DNA of 64,000 nt from Cytobacillus oceanisediminis 2691 (GCF_007678455.1 NZ_VEEP01000004.1:1-64000); one strand, 5' to 3'; numbered from the stretch's first letter, positions 37,688-45,521 are shown. Translations and numbers: made by a program. The notes: generated by a model not told the origin, from the letters alone.

Positions 37688-38845
37688 ATGGAAGATAAAA
37701 AGGTGTCCATCAGACATTTTTACCTTGACTGGATAAAGGTCTTGGCAATGATGATTGTGTTTCTTTATCATTGTTCAATGTTTTTTAATTCATTTGACTG
37801 GCACATTAAGAACAACATAATAAATCATACATATGTTGAGTTTTTTTCACTCTTAGTAGGAAATTGGATCATGCCAATCTTTTTTGTGCTTTCAGGAATG
37901 TCTACTTATTACGCATTAAAAAGAAGGGATTCTACAAGTTTTATAAAAGAAAGACTTTTACGATTGGGCATCCCCTTACTTTTAGGAATCTTTCTATTAT
38001 CACCTCCTCAAGTGTATATTGAGAGAATCACGAATCTTCAATTTAATGGGTCATTCATGCAGTTCTATCCCCATTACTTTGATGGACTCTATTTGGAAAT
38101 AGGGGGAAATGGAAATTTCGCTTTTTTTGGACATCATCTTTGGTACCTTTTAATGCTGCTGCTTTTTTCCGGCATCACGCTGCCGTTTTTTCTGAAAATA
38201 AGGCAGGACGCAGGGCGAAAGGAATTTAGTATCCTCCATTATTTGCTCATACCCATTCCTTTATCAATCGCTGCCTTGACTGTTAACAGCATTGTGAATT
38301 TAGGTAGTTGGGGAATTATCTTTTATTTATTGCTCTATATATCCGGATTTTATTTTTTTGCTAGAGAATCATTAAGGCAGTTCGTGCGTAAAACAGGCGT
38401 TTTTGCAGGTGGGTTGAGCATCCTTTTTACAGCGATCTATCTATATTGGGTTATCTTCTATGGGTTCCCGCTGAAAACAGGAGTGAGTTGGGCGATTTTT
38501 ATGATTGTTCGTGTCTTATTGGTATGGAACACGCTATTCTTTATGCTTTTCCTGGGAGATAAATATTTGGACTTCACTAATCGAACATTAAAATATGCTA
38601 GTGAAGCCTCGATGCCTTTTTATATTCTTCATCAACCGATTATAATCGTAATAGGATACTTCATATATAGCATAGATTGGCCCATTCCATTGAAGATAAT
38701 AGTATTGGTATCCTTATCATTTGCCCTCATCATGTGCATTTACCATTTTATGATTCGGATAGTAAACTATCTGCGGCTTTTGTTTGGATTAAAAGAAATC
38801 AAGGAAGTAAATATAGGAGAAACCACAAAGACGATTAAATTATAA
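37688..38845 (+). CDS. Acyltransferase family 3 membrane protein
   Basis: The 385-residue protein has about ten hydrophobic segments and the Acyl_transf_3 N-terminus (LDWIKVLAMMIVFLYHCSMF), with the conserved histidine of that first helix. IMPIFFVLSGMSTYYALKRR and KERLLRLGIPLL complete the family pattern. Such enzymes O-acylate exported polysaccharides or other surface molecules. It is visibly more AT-rich than the genes on either side and is not part of the usual pbpI-yrrS-mtnN order, so it looks like an accessory insertion. The SD is AAAGGGAGGG. Substrate unknown. Confidence 0.87.
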   Translation: MEDKKVSIRHFYLDWIKVLAMMIVFLYHCSMFFNSFDWHIKNNIINHTYVEFFSLLVGNWIMPIFFVLSGMSTYYALKRRDSTSFIKERLLRLGIPLLLGIFLLSPPQVYIERITNLQFNGSFMQFYPHYFDGLYLEIGGNGNFAFFGHHLWYLLMLLLFSGITLPFFLKIRQDAGRKEFSILHYLLIPIPLSIAALTVNSIVNLGSWGIIFYLLLYISGFYFFARESLRQFVRKTGVFAGGLSILFTAIYLYWVIFYGFPLKTGVSWAIFMIVRVLLVWNTLFFMLFLGDKYLDFTNRTLKYASEASMPFYILHQPIIIVIGYFIYSIDWPIPLKIIVLVSLSFALIMCIYHFMIRIVNYLRLLFGLKEIKEVNIGETTKTIKL

Positions 38846-38865
38846 ATGTAGTTGGCATCAATAGA

Positions 38866-38896
38866 AAAAACTTGGGATATCCCAAGTTTTTTTGTG
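38866..38896. terminator. Bidirectional terminator after the acyltransferase
   Basis: A perfect palindrome, AACTTGGGATATCCCAAGTT, is flanked by A and T runs. Confidence 0.8.
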
Positions 38897-38927
38897 TGCT
38901 TATTAGTGTAAATGCATAGGAAGACTC

Positions 38928-39146
38928 TTAGTTGCTCCTTTCCTTTTTAGCCTTGAAATGGACCACTGCAGAATAGAACAGCCTGCCTTTATCATCAAGA
39001 TGCATTTGATGGGACACATGATGGACGGATAGCATGATTGCTTTATTGATCTCGATTTGTTTGTTGATTTTTTGCTCAAGGGTTTTTAAATCGACCGCTT
39101 CGAAAAATTCAACTTTGTCTTCAATTAGTTCAAATTGGAAATCCAT
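38928..39146 (-). CDS. yrzA: DUF2536 family protein (YrzA-like)
   Basis: The 72-residue protein matches the DUF2536/YrzA family; it starts MDFQFELIEDKVEFFEA and ends in a lysine-rich FKAKKERSN. It has no signal or membrane segment. The start at 39146 is chosen because AAGGAGC lies about 8 nt upstream on the minus strand; a longer version would add an unlikely hydrophobic leader with no SD. It lies divergent from mtnN. The role is unknown. Confidence 0.82.
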   Translation of the reverse strand: MDFQFELIEDKVEFFEAVDLKTLEQKINKQIEINKAIMLSVHHVSHQMHLDDKGRLFYSAVVHFKAKKERSN

Positions 39147-39330
39147 AGATTTTGCTCCTTTTGCGTACAAGAATTCTATACACAATAAAATAGCAAATTC
39201 TCTATAAAAATGATACGTTTTTTGATAAATTAAAACGATAGGCATATTTCGGGGGTTAACACCGAATTCTAGTAGTGCGTATGCCTAAAAGTAATTATAC
39301 ATAGTAGTAAATTTTTGGGAGGACGCAGTT

Positions 39331-40035
39331 ATGAGCAGAATTGGTATTATTGGTGCAATGGATGAAGAAATAAAGCATATTCTTGATGCAATGAAGGATT
39401 ATGATGAGAAAAAGAAAGCGGGCATTACTTTTTATGTCGGCACATTTAACGGATATGACGTTGTACTTTGTAAGTCAGGAGTAGGAAAAGTGAACGCGAG
39501 TGTATGTACACAAATCCTGATTGATGAATTCGCCGCTTCTAAAATTGTTTTTACAGGAGTAGCGGGAGCGGTGAATCCGGAATTAAGAATTGGCGATATC
39601 GTCATTTCAACAGATTGTGTGCAGCATGATATGGATGTCCGCGCACTAGGCTTCAAACTAGGGGAAATCCCTTATACGGAAGTCTCTGTCTTTAAATCGG
39701 ATAAGCAATTAATTGACTTGGCGTTAGCAGCAAGCAAAGAAATCGTTGAAGACAAGAAAATCGTCAGCGGCAGGATTTTATCAGGTGACCAATTCATCGC
39801 AGACCGGGAAAAAGTGAGATTCCTTCATGAGGAGCTTAATGGCTATTGCACAGAAATGGAAGGGGCAGCCGTCGGACAGGTATGCAGCATGAACAACATC
39901 CCATTCGTGATCATCCGTTCGATGTCCGACCAGGCAGATGGTTCAGCAGACGTGAACTTCCTGGAATTCACAAAGCTTGCCTCAAAGAATTCTTTTGAAA
40001 TCGTCAATGAAATGGTGAAAAACTGGAAGCTTTAA
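39331..40035 (+). CDS. mtnN: 5'-methylthioadenosine/S-adenosylhomocysteine nucleosidase
   Basis: MtnN (Pfs) cleaves MTA and SAH, releasing adenine, and so feeds methyl-cycle recycling and the adenine pool used by Apt. The 234-residue protein begins MSRIGIIGAMDEE and has FTGVAGA, SGDQFIADREK and the catalytic region CTEMEGAAVGQVC, followed by RSMSDQADG with the catalytic aspartate. The SD is GGGAGGACG. The cysteine-recycling genes that follow mtnN in B. subtilis (mccA, mccB) are absent here; only a YrhC-like gene remains downstream. Confidence 0.96.
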   Translation: MSRIGIIGAMDEEIKHILDAMKDYDEKKKAGITFYVGTFNGYDVVLCKSGVGKVNASVCTQILIDEFAASKIVFTGVAGAVNPELRIGDIVISTDCVQHDMDVRALGFKLGEIPYTEVSVFKSDKQLIDLALAASKEIVEDKKIVSGRILSGDQFIADREKVRFLHEELNGYCTEMEGAAVGQVCSMNNIPFVIIRSMSDQADGSADVNFLEFTKLASKNSFEIVNEMVKNWKL

Positions 40036-40064
40036 TGTCCGGATACATCAGGGGAAAAGGTTTT

Positions 40065-40097
40065 AATAGCGTGGAGCTTAATTCCACGCTATTTTTA
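40065..40097 (+). terminator. Terminator after mtnN
   Basis: AATAGCGTGGA (40065-40075) pairs with TCCACGCTATT (40083-40093), then TTTATG. Confidence 0.8.
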
Positions 40098-40216
40098 TGT
40101 TATCAGGTATGGAATAAGTTTGGACCTGGCAGTTTCCAAAATTTACATACCGTTAATATGTTTAAAACATGTTAAAGTAGGGATGTGGTTAAGTCTAATA
40201 AATGCAGGTGATTAAA

Positions 40217-40471
40217 ATGAAGGCTAAACAACTCTATGAAAAAATGGTTGATTACAAACAGTTTGGAACGATCCTCCTTGCTGTGGGAGTTTTCTTTTAT
40301 CTTGGGACGATTCTTCCGTCAGAAACGAAAGTGATGACAGATATATATATTGCTATTGGTGCTTCAATGGGCTTCCTTGCTAGTTCGATCCTATTCTTTG
40401 CTGCTGCGAAAAAATACCGCAACCAGCTGATTGAATCAGAGGAAGGCCAGGAATTATTGATGAAGAAATAA
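40217..40471 (+). CDS. yrhC: YrhC-like two-TM membrane protein
   Basis: The 84-residue protein has two hydrophobic segments (about 18-36 and 46-66) flanked by charged ends. It resembles YrhC, which in B. subtilis follows the mtnN-yrhA-yrhB genes. ATG 40217 is chosen over an earlier in-frame ATG because GCAGGTG lies 6-12 nt upstream of it. It has its own downstream terminator. The function is unknown; the association with sulfur amino acid recycling is positional only. Confidence 0.75.
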   Translation: MKAKQLYEKMVDYKQFGTILLAVGVFFYLGTILPSETKVMTDIYIAIGASMGFLASSILFFAAAKKYRNQLIESEEGQELLMKK

Positions 40472-40484
40472 GGATGGCTTGCTG

Positions 40485-40538
40485 AACTGCATTCCGGTTA
40501 TTGGATTGATCCGATAACAGGAATGCAGTTTTTTTTGT
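40485..40538 (+). terminator. Terminator after yrhC
   Basis: AACTGCATTCC (40485-40495) pairs with GGAATGCAGTT (40520-40530), with an inner GTTAT...ATAAC pairing, then eight T. Confidence 0.85.
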
Positions 40539-40651
40539 TGAAATATGGCGAATGTTTTTTTGGAAAAAAAGGCCAAAAAAGGTTTACAAAGTATTGAACA
40601 GTGGATATACTTACCAATGTGAGTTAATAATTCAGAAGGAGGTCGAGTGAA

Positions 40652-40732
40652 ATGATCATGAATGGATACTGGGAAAAAGCACAAACTTCATATCGTAATA
40701 CGCATTCGACCGGATCGGACTGGATTATTTAA
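40652..40732 (+). CDS. Putative 26-residue peptide
   Basis: This very short ORF starts MIMNGYWEKAQTSY and ends TGSDWII. It is supported by a strong SD (GAAGGAGG, about 10 nt upstream) and by a terminator 26 nt after its stop, with no longer ORF on either strand. The peptide has two tryptophans and no clear membrane helix. I do not recognise it. An untranslated small RNA from the same interval is the alternative. Confidence 0.45.
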   Translation: MIMNGYWEKAQTSYRNTHSTGSDWII

Positions 40733-40757
40733 GTTGCTTTATTGACTAATACATCCA

Positions 40758-40792
40758 AAGCCGCAGGGAGAATCGTGCCCTGTGGCCTTTTT
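40758..40792 (+). terminator. Terminator after the 26-residue ORF
   Basis: GCCGCAGGG (40760-40768) pairs with CCCTGTGGC (40778-40786, one G-T pair), followed by CTTTTTG. Confidence 0.75.
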
Positions 40793-40865
40793 GTGCCCAT
40801 TTAAGCTGCAGGGGAGGAATCCTTGCGGCTTTTTGGGGTGGAATCAAAAGGAGGTGAACCCGATT

Positions 40866-41003
40866 ATGACCTTAAATATCTTGTTTTTCACAATTACAAT
40901 TAAAAAACGCCAAATGACTTTAGAAGAAATTCGCCATAATGAAATGGTTGAAAAAATGGTTGAAGAAAACAAAACTCGTCAATCAATGCTGCGCCAGTTT
41001 TAA
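40866..41003 (+). CDS. yrzI: YrzI family small protein
   Basis: The 45-residue protein has a short hydrophobic N-terminus (MTLNILFFTITIKKRQ) and a charged helical tail (EEIRHNEMVEKMVEENKTRQ). It fits the YrzI family of Bacillus small proteins. AGGAGGTG lies 7 nt before ATG 40866; the in-frame extension upstream runs through a hairpin and is rejected. It stands first in a run of small ORFs. The function is unknown. Confidence 0.82.
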   Translation: MTLNILFFTITIKKRQMTLEEIRHNEMVEKMVEENKTRQSMLRQF

Positions 41004-41040
41004 TTCATTTGAAAAATTAACGAAGAAAGGTGGAAAGAAA

Positions 41041-41100
41041 ATGATTTATTTAATTCAAAGAAGACTGGCTAGCTTATGGGTGGAGAAGGACACCACCTAA
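41041..41100 (+). CDS. Putative 19-residue peptide
   Basis: This 19-codon ORF (MIYLIQRRLASLWVEKDTT) has AAAGGTGG placed 7 nt upstream. It lies 37 nt after yrzI and 23 nt before another tiny ORF. The N-terminal half is hydrophobic-basic, the tail acidic. It could be a micro-protein or a leader peptide. Only the SD and the setting among similar ORFs support it. Confidence 0.4.
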   Translation: MIYLIQRRLASLWVEKDTT

Positions 41101-41123
41101 CGACGGAGTTGGGAGGTAATTTG

Positions 41124-41183
41124 ATGTCATTGCATATATTGTTGTTAACGCTTGTTTTCAGGAAAAAGAAATTCCATCGTTAA
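41124..41183 (+). CDS. Putative 19-residue peptide resembling the YrzI N-terminus
   Basis: The ORF encodes MSLHILLLTLVFRKKKFHR behind GGGAGG, 8 nt upstream. Its pattern, M-S/T-L-x-I-L-hydrophobic-T-L followed by a basic cluster, parallels the first 16 residues of YrzI 260 bp upstream. This suggests a shortened paralogue of that gene. A single short amphipathic or membrane-inserting helix with a cationic end is likely. Confidence 0.5.
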   Translation: MSLHILLLTLVFRKKKFHR

Positions 41184-41269
41184 CAAAATGTTCACAACCC
41201 CGCCCTTTTAACACCGTACTTATATGATAAATTTGGTGTAACAATGGGTCTGTTAAAGGGGTGATGGGC

Positions 41270-41347
41270 ATGTTCTTAATCGTCATGGGATTGGTGATCT
41301 GCGGCGCTGTCGGTTTGGTAGTGGCTGCAGAAGTGAGCGTGGAGTAG
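41270..41347 (+). CDS. Putative 25-residue single-pass membrane peptide
   Basis: The ORF encodes a nearly all-hydrophobic helix (MFLIVMGLVICGAVGLVVAA) with an acidic C-terminus (EVSVE). GGGGTG lies 6 nt upstream of ATG 41270 and a terminator follows 8 nt after the stop. The tight SD-ORF-terminator layout makes a real membrane micro-protein likely. It is unrelated by sequence to YrzI. Confidence 0.5.
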   Translation: MFLIVMGLVICGAVGLVVAAEVSVE

Positions 41348-41354
41348 AAAGTCT

Positions 41355-41390
41355 AAGGGCATCAGCCATAAGTGGTTGATGCCTTTGTTG
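41355..41390 (+). terminator. Terminator after the 25-residue ORF
   Basis: AAGGGCATCA (41355-41364) pairs with TGATGCCTT (41377-41385), followed by TGTTG; moderately T-rich. Confidence 0.6.
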
Positions 41391-41526
41391 TTATAAAGGG
41401 GTGCATGCGTATTGCGTTTTTTTGCACCCACACCCTTATACCATTGAAGACTATTCCGGAGAGAAAAAAGCGGGAATATTGATGAACCGGAAAGCTGTTT
41501 TTACAATTTACGAAGTAGCATTCCAT

Positions 41527-41555
41527 AAAAAAACCCGGAAACTGTCCGGGTTTTT
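41527..41555 (-). terminator. Terminator after sigK
   Basis: AAAACCCGGA pairs with TCCGGGTTTT with a five-base loop. On the minus strand it is followed by T residues and ends the sigK transcript. Confidence 0.85.
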
Positions 41556-41557
41556 CC

Positions 41558-42280
41558 TCATTGTCCTTTATTTTTCTTCTTTTCCTTTTCCGCACGGTAA
41601 AATTCATGGAACATTTTCATCAATGCCCGTTTTTCGATCCTTGATACATAACTTCTTGAGATCCCGAGTTCTTTGGCAATTTCCCGCTGTGTTTTCTCCT
41701 TTTTCAAATCAAGTCCAAAACGGCCAACAATGACCTCTTTTTCACGGTCATCGAGAACATCGATATATTCTTTCACTTTTTCAAGCTCCATATTGAGCTG
41801 GATCGTGTCAATTACATCCTCCGATTCAGACTTCAGGACGTCGATGAGCGAGATTTCGTTTCCTTCTTTGTCCTGGCCAATCGGGTCATGCAGCGAAACA
41901 TCCTTTTTTGTTTTCTTCAATGCCCTCAAATGCATAAGAATCTCATTTTCTATACATCTTGCAGCATAGGTGGCAAGCTTGGTGCCCTTTCCTTCCGAAT
42001 AACTTTCAATGGCCTTGATCAGGCCGATTGTTCCGATTGAAATCAAATCCTCAGAATCCTCGCCAGTGTTTTCGAATTTCTTCACGATATGTGCGACAAG
42101 TCTCAGGTTGTGTTCAATCAGCATGTTCCTTGCGTGTGGGTCGCCATTCGCCATCAACCTTAAGTACTTTCGCTCATCAGCAGCAGATAACGGTTGAGGA
42201 AATGCATTGTTTTTAACATACGAAACAAGAAGGATGACTTCTTTTACTAGATACCCGAGTGCTGTCAGTATGCCAGACAT
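41558..42280 (-). CDS. sigK: Pro-sigma-K, mother-cell sporulation sigma factor (uninterrupted)
   Basis: Sigma-K directs late mother-cell gene expression (coat and cortex maturation). The 240-residue product carries the membrane-associated pro-sequence ([20 protein letters not shown]) removed by SpoIVFB. Region 2 follows ([34 protein letters not shown]), and region 4 has [22 protein letters not shown]. The reading frame is continuous, so no skin-type element splits the gene as in B. subtilis 168. A GGGGGTGG SD precedes the ATG. The 273 bp upstream gap to the DsrE gene holds no other gene. Confidence 0.95.
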   Translation of the reverse strand: MSGILTALGYLVKEVILLVSYVKNNAFPQPLSAADERKYLRLMANGDPHARNMLIEHNLRLVAHIVKKFENTGEDSEDLISIGTIGLIKAIESYSEGKGTKLATYAARCIENEILMHLRALKKTKKDVSLHDPIGQDKEGNEISLIDVLKSESEDVIDTIQLNMELEKVKEYIDVLDDREKEVIVGRFGLDLKKEKTQREIAKELGISRSYVSRIEKRALMKMFHEFYRAEKEKKKNKGQ

Positions 42281-42553
42281 GTTTCCACCCCCGCTTTTTT
42301 AGGCTTTCGCCTATAATAAATTCCTATGTCTCATTAAGAGGGATTGTGTCTGTCCCAATAAAAATTTTCTGTTGGAAATTAATACCATAAATTTGTTTTT
42401 GAAAAGGAATAGATATCCCTATGAACATTTTGTTTTGTCACTTTTTAGACCAATAACGTTCACATAAAAGAAACAGACATAGATATGGGGGTATGGGTAT
42501 AATTCAAGTGTAAGGTAAATTAATCGAAAAAATTTATTAGGAGGCAATAAATT

Positions 42554-42955
42554 ATGGAACAGCAAACACCATCTTTAGCGGTTATTTTATTATCTGAAGA
42601 TCTAGAAAAATTGCATGCTGGAGCACTTGTTGGGTCGGTCGCATCTATGTCAGGAATGACAGTTAACGTGTTCGTGACAATGAATGCCCTTAAATCTTTC
42701 CGTAAAGACAGCTTCGAAAACACAGACTTTATTACAGGTACAATCGGTAAGGAAATGCTTGCAAAGAAAATCCCATTATTCGATTCATTATTGCAGGAAG
42801 GCAAAGAGATGGGTGAGTTGAATATTTACGGATGCGCATTGGCAATGGACATCATGGATTGGAAAGAAGAAGATATGCTGGATGTATTCGATGGAGTCAT
42901 CGGGGTAACGAAATTCCTGGGAATGACCCAGGGAGCAACAGTCATTACAATGTAA
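42554..42955 (+). CDS. DsrE/DsrF-like sulfur-carrier family protein
   Basis: The 133-residue protein belongs to the DsrE/F/H-like family (LAVILLSEDLEKLHAGALVG, then FVTMNALKSFRK). It contains YGCALAMDIMDW, placing a single cysteine near residue 94 where sulfur-carrier members hold their persulfide. Its SD is GGAGG 10 nt before ATG 42554. It leads a four-gene group with a TusA-like protein, an SQR-like flavoprotein and a DUF1641 protein. Sulfane-sulfur transfer is therefore likely, but the exact donor and acceptor are inferred. Confidence 0.85.
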   Translation: MEQQTPSLAVILLSEDLEKLHAGALVGSVASMSGMTVNVFVTMNALKSFRKDSFENTDFITGTIGKEMLAKKIPLFDSLLQEGKEMGELNIYGCALAMDIMDWKEEDMLDVFDGVIGVTKFLGMTQGATVITM

Positions 42956-43070
42956 CTGCAGAAGCAGGAAAAGTGATTCGGCGTGCAGGCCTTTCACACT
43001 TTCCCTTCAAGCAAAAATAAAAATCTGTTCTTATTTTAACATAAAAATGAACTTACAGGAGGCATAAATC

Positions 43071-43310
43071 ATGAGTGAAGTACAAGTAACAAAATCAATC
43101 GATGCAAGAGGAGCATATTGCCCTGGACCATTAATGGAATTGGTAAAAGGCATTAAAACAGCACAGGTCGGAGATGTGGTAGAAGTCCTTTCCACTGATA
43201 AAGGTTCAGCAGTCGATATCCCTGAATGGGTCAATAAAATGGGCCACGAAATTGCCTACCTCGAAAATGAAGGCGATGAATTCAAGATTGCGGTTAAAAA
43301 AGTAAAATAA
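43071..43310 (+). CDS. TusA-family sulfurtransferase
   Basis: The 79-residue TusA (SirA/YeeD) protein has the CPGP motif (AYCPGPLMEL, about residues 17-26), whose cysteine carries persulfide sulfur. The remainder forms the beta-alpha sandwich (VEVLSTDKGSAVDIPEW). AGGAGGC is the SD. It lies between the DsrE-like and SQR-like genes. MnmA here has its own desulfurase, so this TusA is more likely to serve sulfide oxidation or sulfane sulfur trafficking than tRNA thiolation. Confidence 0.92.
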   Translation: MSEVQVTKSIDARGAYCPGPLMELVKGIKTAQVGDVVEVLSTDKGSAVDIPEWVNKMGHEIAYLENEGDEFKIAVKKVK

Positions 43311-43422
43311 TTGATCGCTGTTTGACACAGGCTCTTTACGGTAACTCTAGTGTTTCAAGCCGTAAAAAAGTCCGAAAAAAACAACAGCCTTGATCAAGGA
43401 ATCCAGTAAAGAGGTGGACGAA

Positions 43423-44559
43423 ATGACAAAAAAAATCGTGGTTCTTGGAGCAGGCAGCGCGGGTACAATGGTTGCAAACAGGCTAGCCCGTCAGCTTGTC
43501 GAAGAAATTAAAAAACGGGAAGTCGAAGTCACTTTGATTTCCAATACAGAAAAGCATATTTACCAGCCGGGATACCTATTCATTGCTTTTAATGAAAAAC
43601 CGTCCGAGCATTTTATCAGAAAGCAGGATGCCCTTGTACACAGACATGTGAACCTTGTTTATGATGATGTTGAGAAAATCGATGTAGAGAAGAAGACGGT
43701 CAAAGGCAAAAAGCAGTATCAATATGACTACCTAGTCATTGCAACAGGATCACATCCTGACTTTGACAGTGTTCCAGGTTTACGGGAAGGTGCGCATAAC
43801 TTCTATACACTCGAAGGAGCAGAACGCCTGCGTGATGACCTTGCAGCGATGGAAAAAGGTAAAATCCTGATCACTATCGATGTGCCGCACAAATGTCCGG
43901 CTGCTCCGCTTGAACTGGCATTGATGCTGGATGACTATTACCGCAAAAATGGCAGACGCAAGGATATTGAAATCAAATACGCCTATCCCATCGGCCGGAT
44001 CCATTCATTGGTTCCTGTTGCAGAATGGGGACTGCCGCAGTTTGAAAAACGGGATATCAAGTATGAAACATTCTTCAATCTGGAAGAAGTGGATCCAAAG
44101 CGCAAAGTCGCGATTACAATGGACGGCTCTGAACATGAGTATGACATGCTCATTACGATTCCGACGCATACAGGTGCCAAAGCTGTGATTGAATCCGGCA
44201 TTGGCGATGAATCAGGCTTCATTCCGACAAACCGGACAACATTGAAAATGATTGGCCAGGATGATGTCTATGTAATTGGTGATGCAACAAACCTGCCAAT
44301 CAGCAAAGCTGGATCAACTGCACACTATCAATCTGAATCCCTGGTTGCCAATATCATCAGCAGATTATCGGGGCGTCCGGAAACAGCTGTCTATAACGGC
44401 AAGGTGGCCTGCTTCCTTGAAAACAGCCTTGAAGATGCCAGCATGATTACGTTTGACTACAATAACCCACCGCAGCCAGCAGAGACTTCTGACCTGCTGC
44501 ACTGGTTCAAAGCAGTATACAATGAGCTTTACTGGTTAAATGCCAAAGGGATTTTATAG
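43423..44559 (+). CDS. Sulfide:quinone oxidoreductase-like flavoprotein
   Basis: The 378-residue FAD-dependent pyridine-disulfide-fold enzyme has an N-terminal GAGSAGTMVANRL dinucleotide loop (about residues 9-21), DYLVIATGSHPD (about 102-113) and VYVIGDATNLPISKAG near 285-300. It has only two cysteines, in PHKCPAAP (about 157) and GKVACFLEN (about 332). These match the redox pair of SQR enzymes that oxidise H2S and pass electrons to quinone. ATG 43423 follows GAGGTGG; a longer in-frame start has no SD. NADH dehydrogenase-2-like proteins are the alternative, but the cysteines favour SQR. Confidence 0.87.
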   Translation: MTKKIVVLGAGSAGTMVANRLARQLVEEIKKREVEVTLISNTEKHIYQPGYLFIAFNEKPSEHFIRKQDALVHRHVNLVYDDVEKIDVEKKTVKGKKQYQYDYLVIATGSHPDFDSVPGLREGAHNFYTLEGAERLRDDLAAMEKGKILITIDVPHKCPAAPLELALMLDDYYRKNGRRKDIEIKYAYPIGRIHSLVPVAEWGLPQFEKRDIKYETFFNLEEVDPKRKVAITMDGSEHEYDMLITIPTHTGAKAVIESGIGDESGFIPTNRTTLKMIGQDDVYVIGDATNLPISKAGSTAHYQSESLVANIISRLSGRPETAVYNGKVACFLENSLEDASMITFDYNNPPQPAETSDLLHWFKAVYNELYWLNAKGIL

Positions 44560-44573
44560 AAGGGGTGGTTGAG

Positions 44574-45134
44574 ATGGTTACAGAAACACCTCAAATACAG
44601 AAAACGGAACAACATAAGCTCGTCAGCTTCACTGATGCAGCCATGAATGCAGTAACCGGGGAAATGGTCTCGACCATTGCCGAAACAGGTGTCAAGATGG
44701 TCGAGATGGCTGATGACCTGCTTCAGCCTGAAACGCTCTCTCTATTAAAGGCCCTGCCTGAAGTAGCCGAGAACCTCGAGCGGACTTTGATGGAAGTAAA
44801 ACGCATGGAAGAAACAGGAGTCCTGAAATCACTGATGCAGCTTGCGGATATGGCTGCTGCCATGAAAGGAGCGATGACAGGACCAATGGTGACCGATATG
44901 GTGGAGAAGGCAATCAAAGGTGTAGAACTTGCGGATTCCTTCATCCAGCTGGGTGCCATCGACCTTGTTGACGGTATGCTGTCTGCGTTCCATCATGCTC
45001 AAGAGGAAACAAAAGATAAAGAGCCTCTGACCTCCCTGCAGCTGATGAGAGCTGTCACACAGAAAGAAACAAGGGAAGGCATGACTCTGATGATTTCCTT
45101 CCTGCAAAACCTGCCAAAGCAATTAAATAAATAG
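44574..45134 (+). CDS. DUF1641 family protein
   Basis: The 186-residue, helix-rich protein of the DUF1641 family (YrhD type) often accompanies SQR or formate dehydrogenase genes. A methionine- and glycine-containing repeat region (MAAAMKGAMTGPMVTDMVEK, about residues 103-122) may form a membrane-proximal helix bundle. ATG 44574 has AGGGGTGG 4-5 nt upstream; an in-frame GTG at 44565 lies inside that SD. It starts 14 nt after the SQR gene and ends the operon. Function is unknown; a quinone- or membrane-docking role for the SQR partner is possible. Confidence 0.85.
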   Translation: MVTETPQIQKTEQHKLVSFTDAAMNAVTGEMVSTIAETGVKMVEMADDLLQPETLSLLKALPEVAENLERTLMEVKRMEETGVLKSLMQLADMAAAMKGAMTGPMVTDMVEKAIKGVELADSFIQLGAIDLVDGMLSAFHHAQEETKDKEPLTSLQLMRAVTQKETREGMTLMISFLQNLPKQLNK

Positions 45135-45166
45135 AAAAAGAGAAGGGGCATCCCTTCTCTTTTTCT
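45133..45166. terminator. Bidirectional terminator between DUF1641 and globin genes
   Basis: AAAAAGAGAAGGG pairs with CCCTTCTCTTTTT around GCAT. Flanking A/T runs serve both converging genes. Confidence 0.85.
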
Positions 45167-45521
45167 ATTTATAAAGGATGTCATTTTTCATTTCTGTCAG
45201 TTTTGTGAGAACTCCATCGATATCTTGTTCCGAGACATTAAATTCCCTTAGGCTTTCTGCAAGGTGATTGGCGATCGCGACAAAATGTTCATCATTAAGG
45301 TTCATGCCTTTATGCGCAAGCTCCATGCTTCTTCCGGAATACTGGTTTGGTCCTCCTAATGCCCAGCTGATGAATAAGGACTGGTGGCGCCGCTGTTTTT
45401 CCATGTCTGTTTCCTCGAAGAACTGGTTGACCGTTTCATCAGCAAGCACCTTTTCGTAAAAAACATCAACAACTTTCGTAATCGCATCCTGTCCGCCAAG
45501 GCGGTCATATAAAGTTTCCAT
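45165..45521 (-). CDS. Group I truncated haemoglobin
   Basis: The 118-residue truncated globin begins TLYDRLGGQDAI. It has the distal-pocket segment FFEETDMEKQRRHQSLF and the proximal histidine in MELAHKGMNL (about residue 70). GlbN-type globins bind O2 or NO and detoxify nitric oxide or act in redox sensing. GGGAGG lies 8-9 nt upstream of the start on the minus strand. It converges on the sulfur operon; a shared role in H2S/NO/redox stress is only suggested by position. Confidence 0.92.
   Translation of the reverse strand: METLYDRLGGQDAITKVVDVFYEKVLADETVNQFFEETDMEKQRRHQSLFISWALGGPNQYSGRSMELAHKGMNLNDEHFVAIANHLAESLREFNVSEQDIDGVLTKLTEMKNDILYK

Noticed and set aside
40803-40835. Second terminator between the 26-residue ORF and yrzI
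   Set aside because: The AAGCTGCAGG/CCTTGCGGCTT pairing has bulges and mismatches; the good terminator lies 20 nt earlier. It may be a degenerate copy but I do not list it.
41401-41733. ORF opposite the 3' end of sigK
   Set aside because: It reads through the sigK terminator and antisense to conserved sigma-K region 4; no SD. It is a shadow frame.
43780-44222. Minus-strand ORFs opposite the SQR-like gene
   Set aside because: They have no SD, and lie antisense to a well-supported enzyme with intact motifs.
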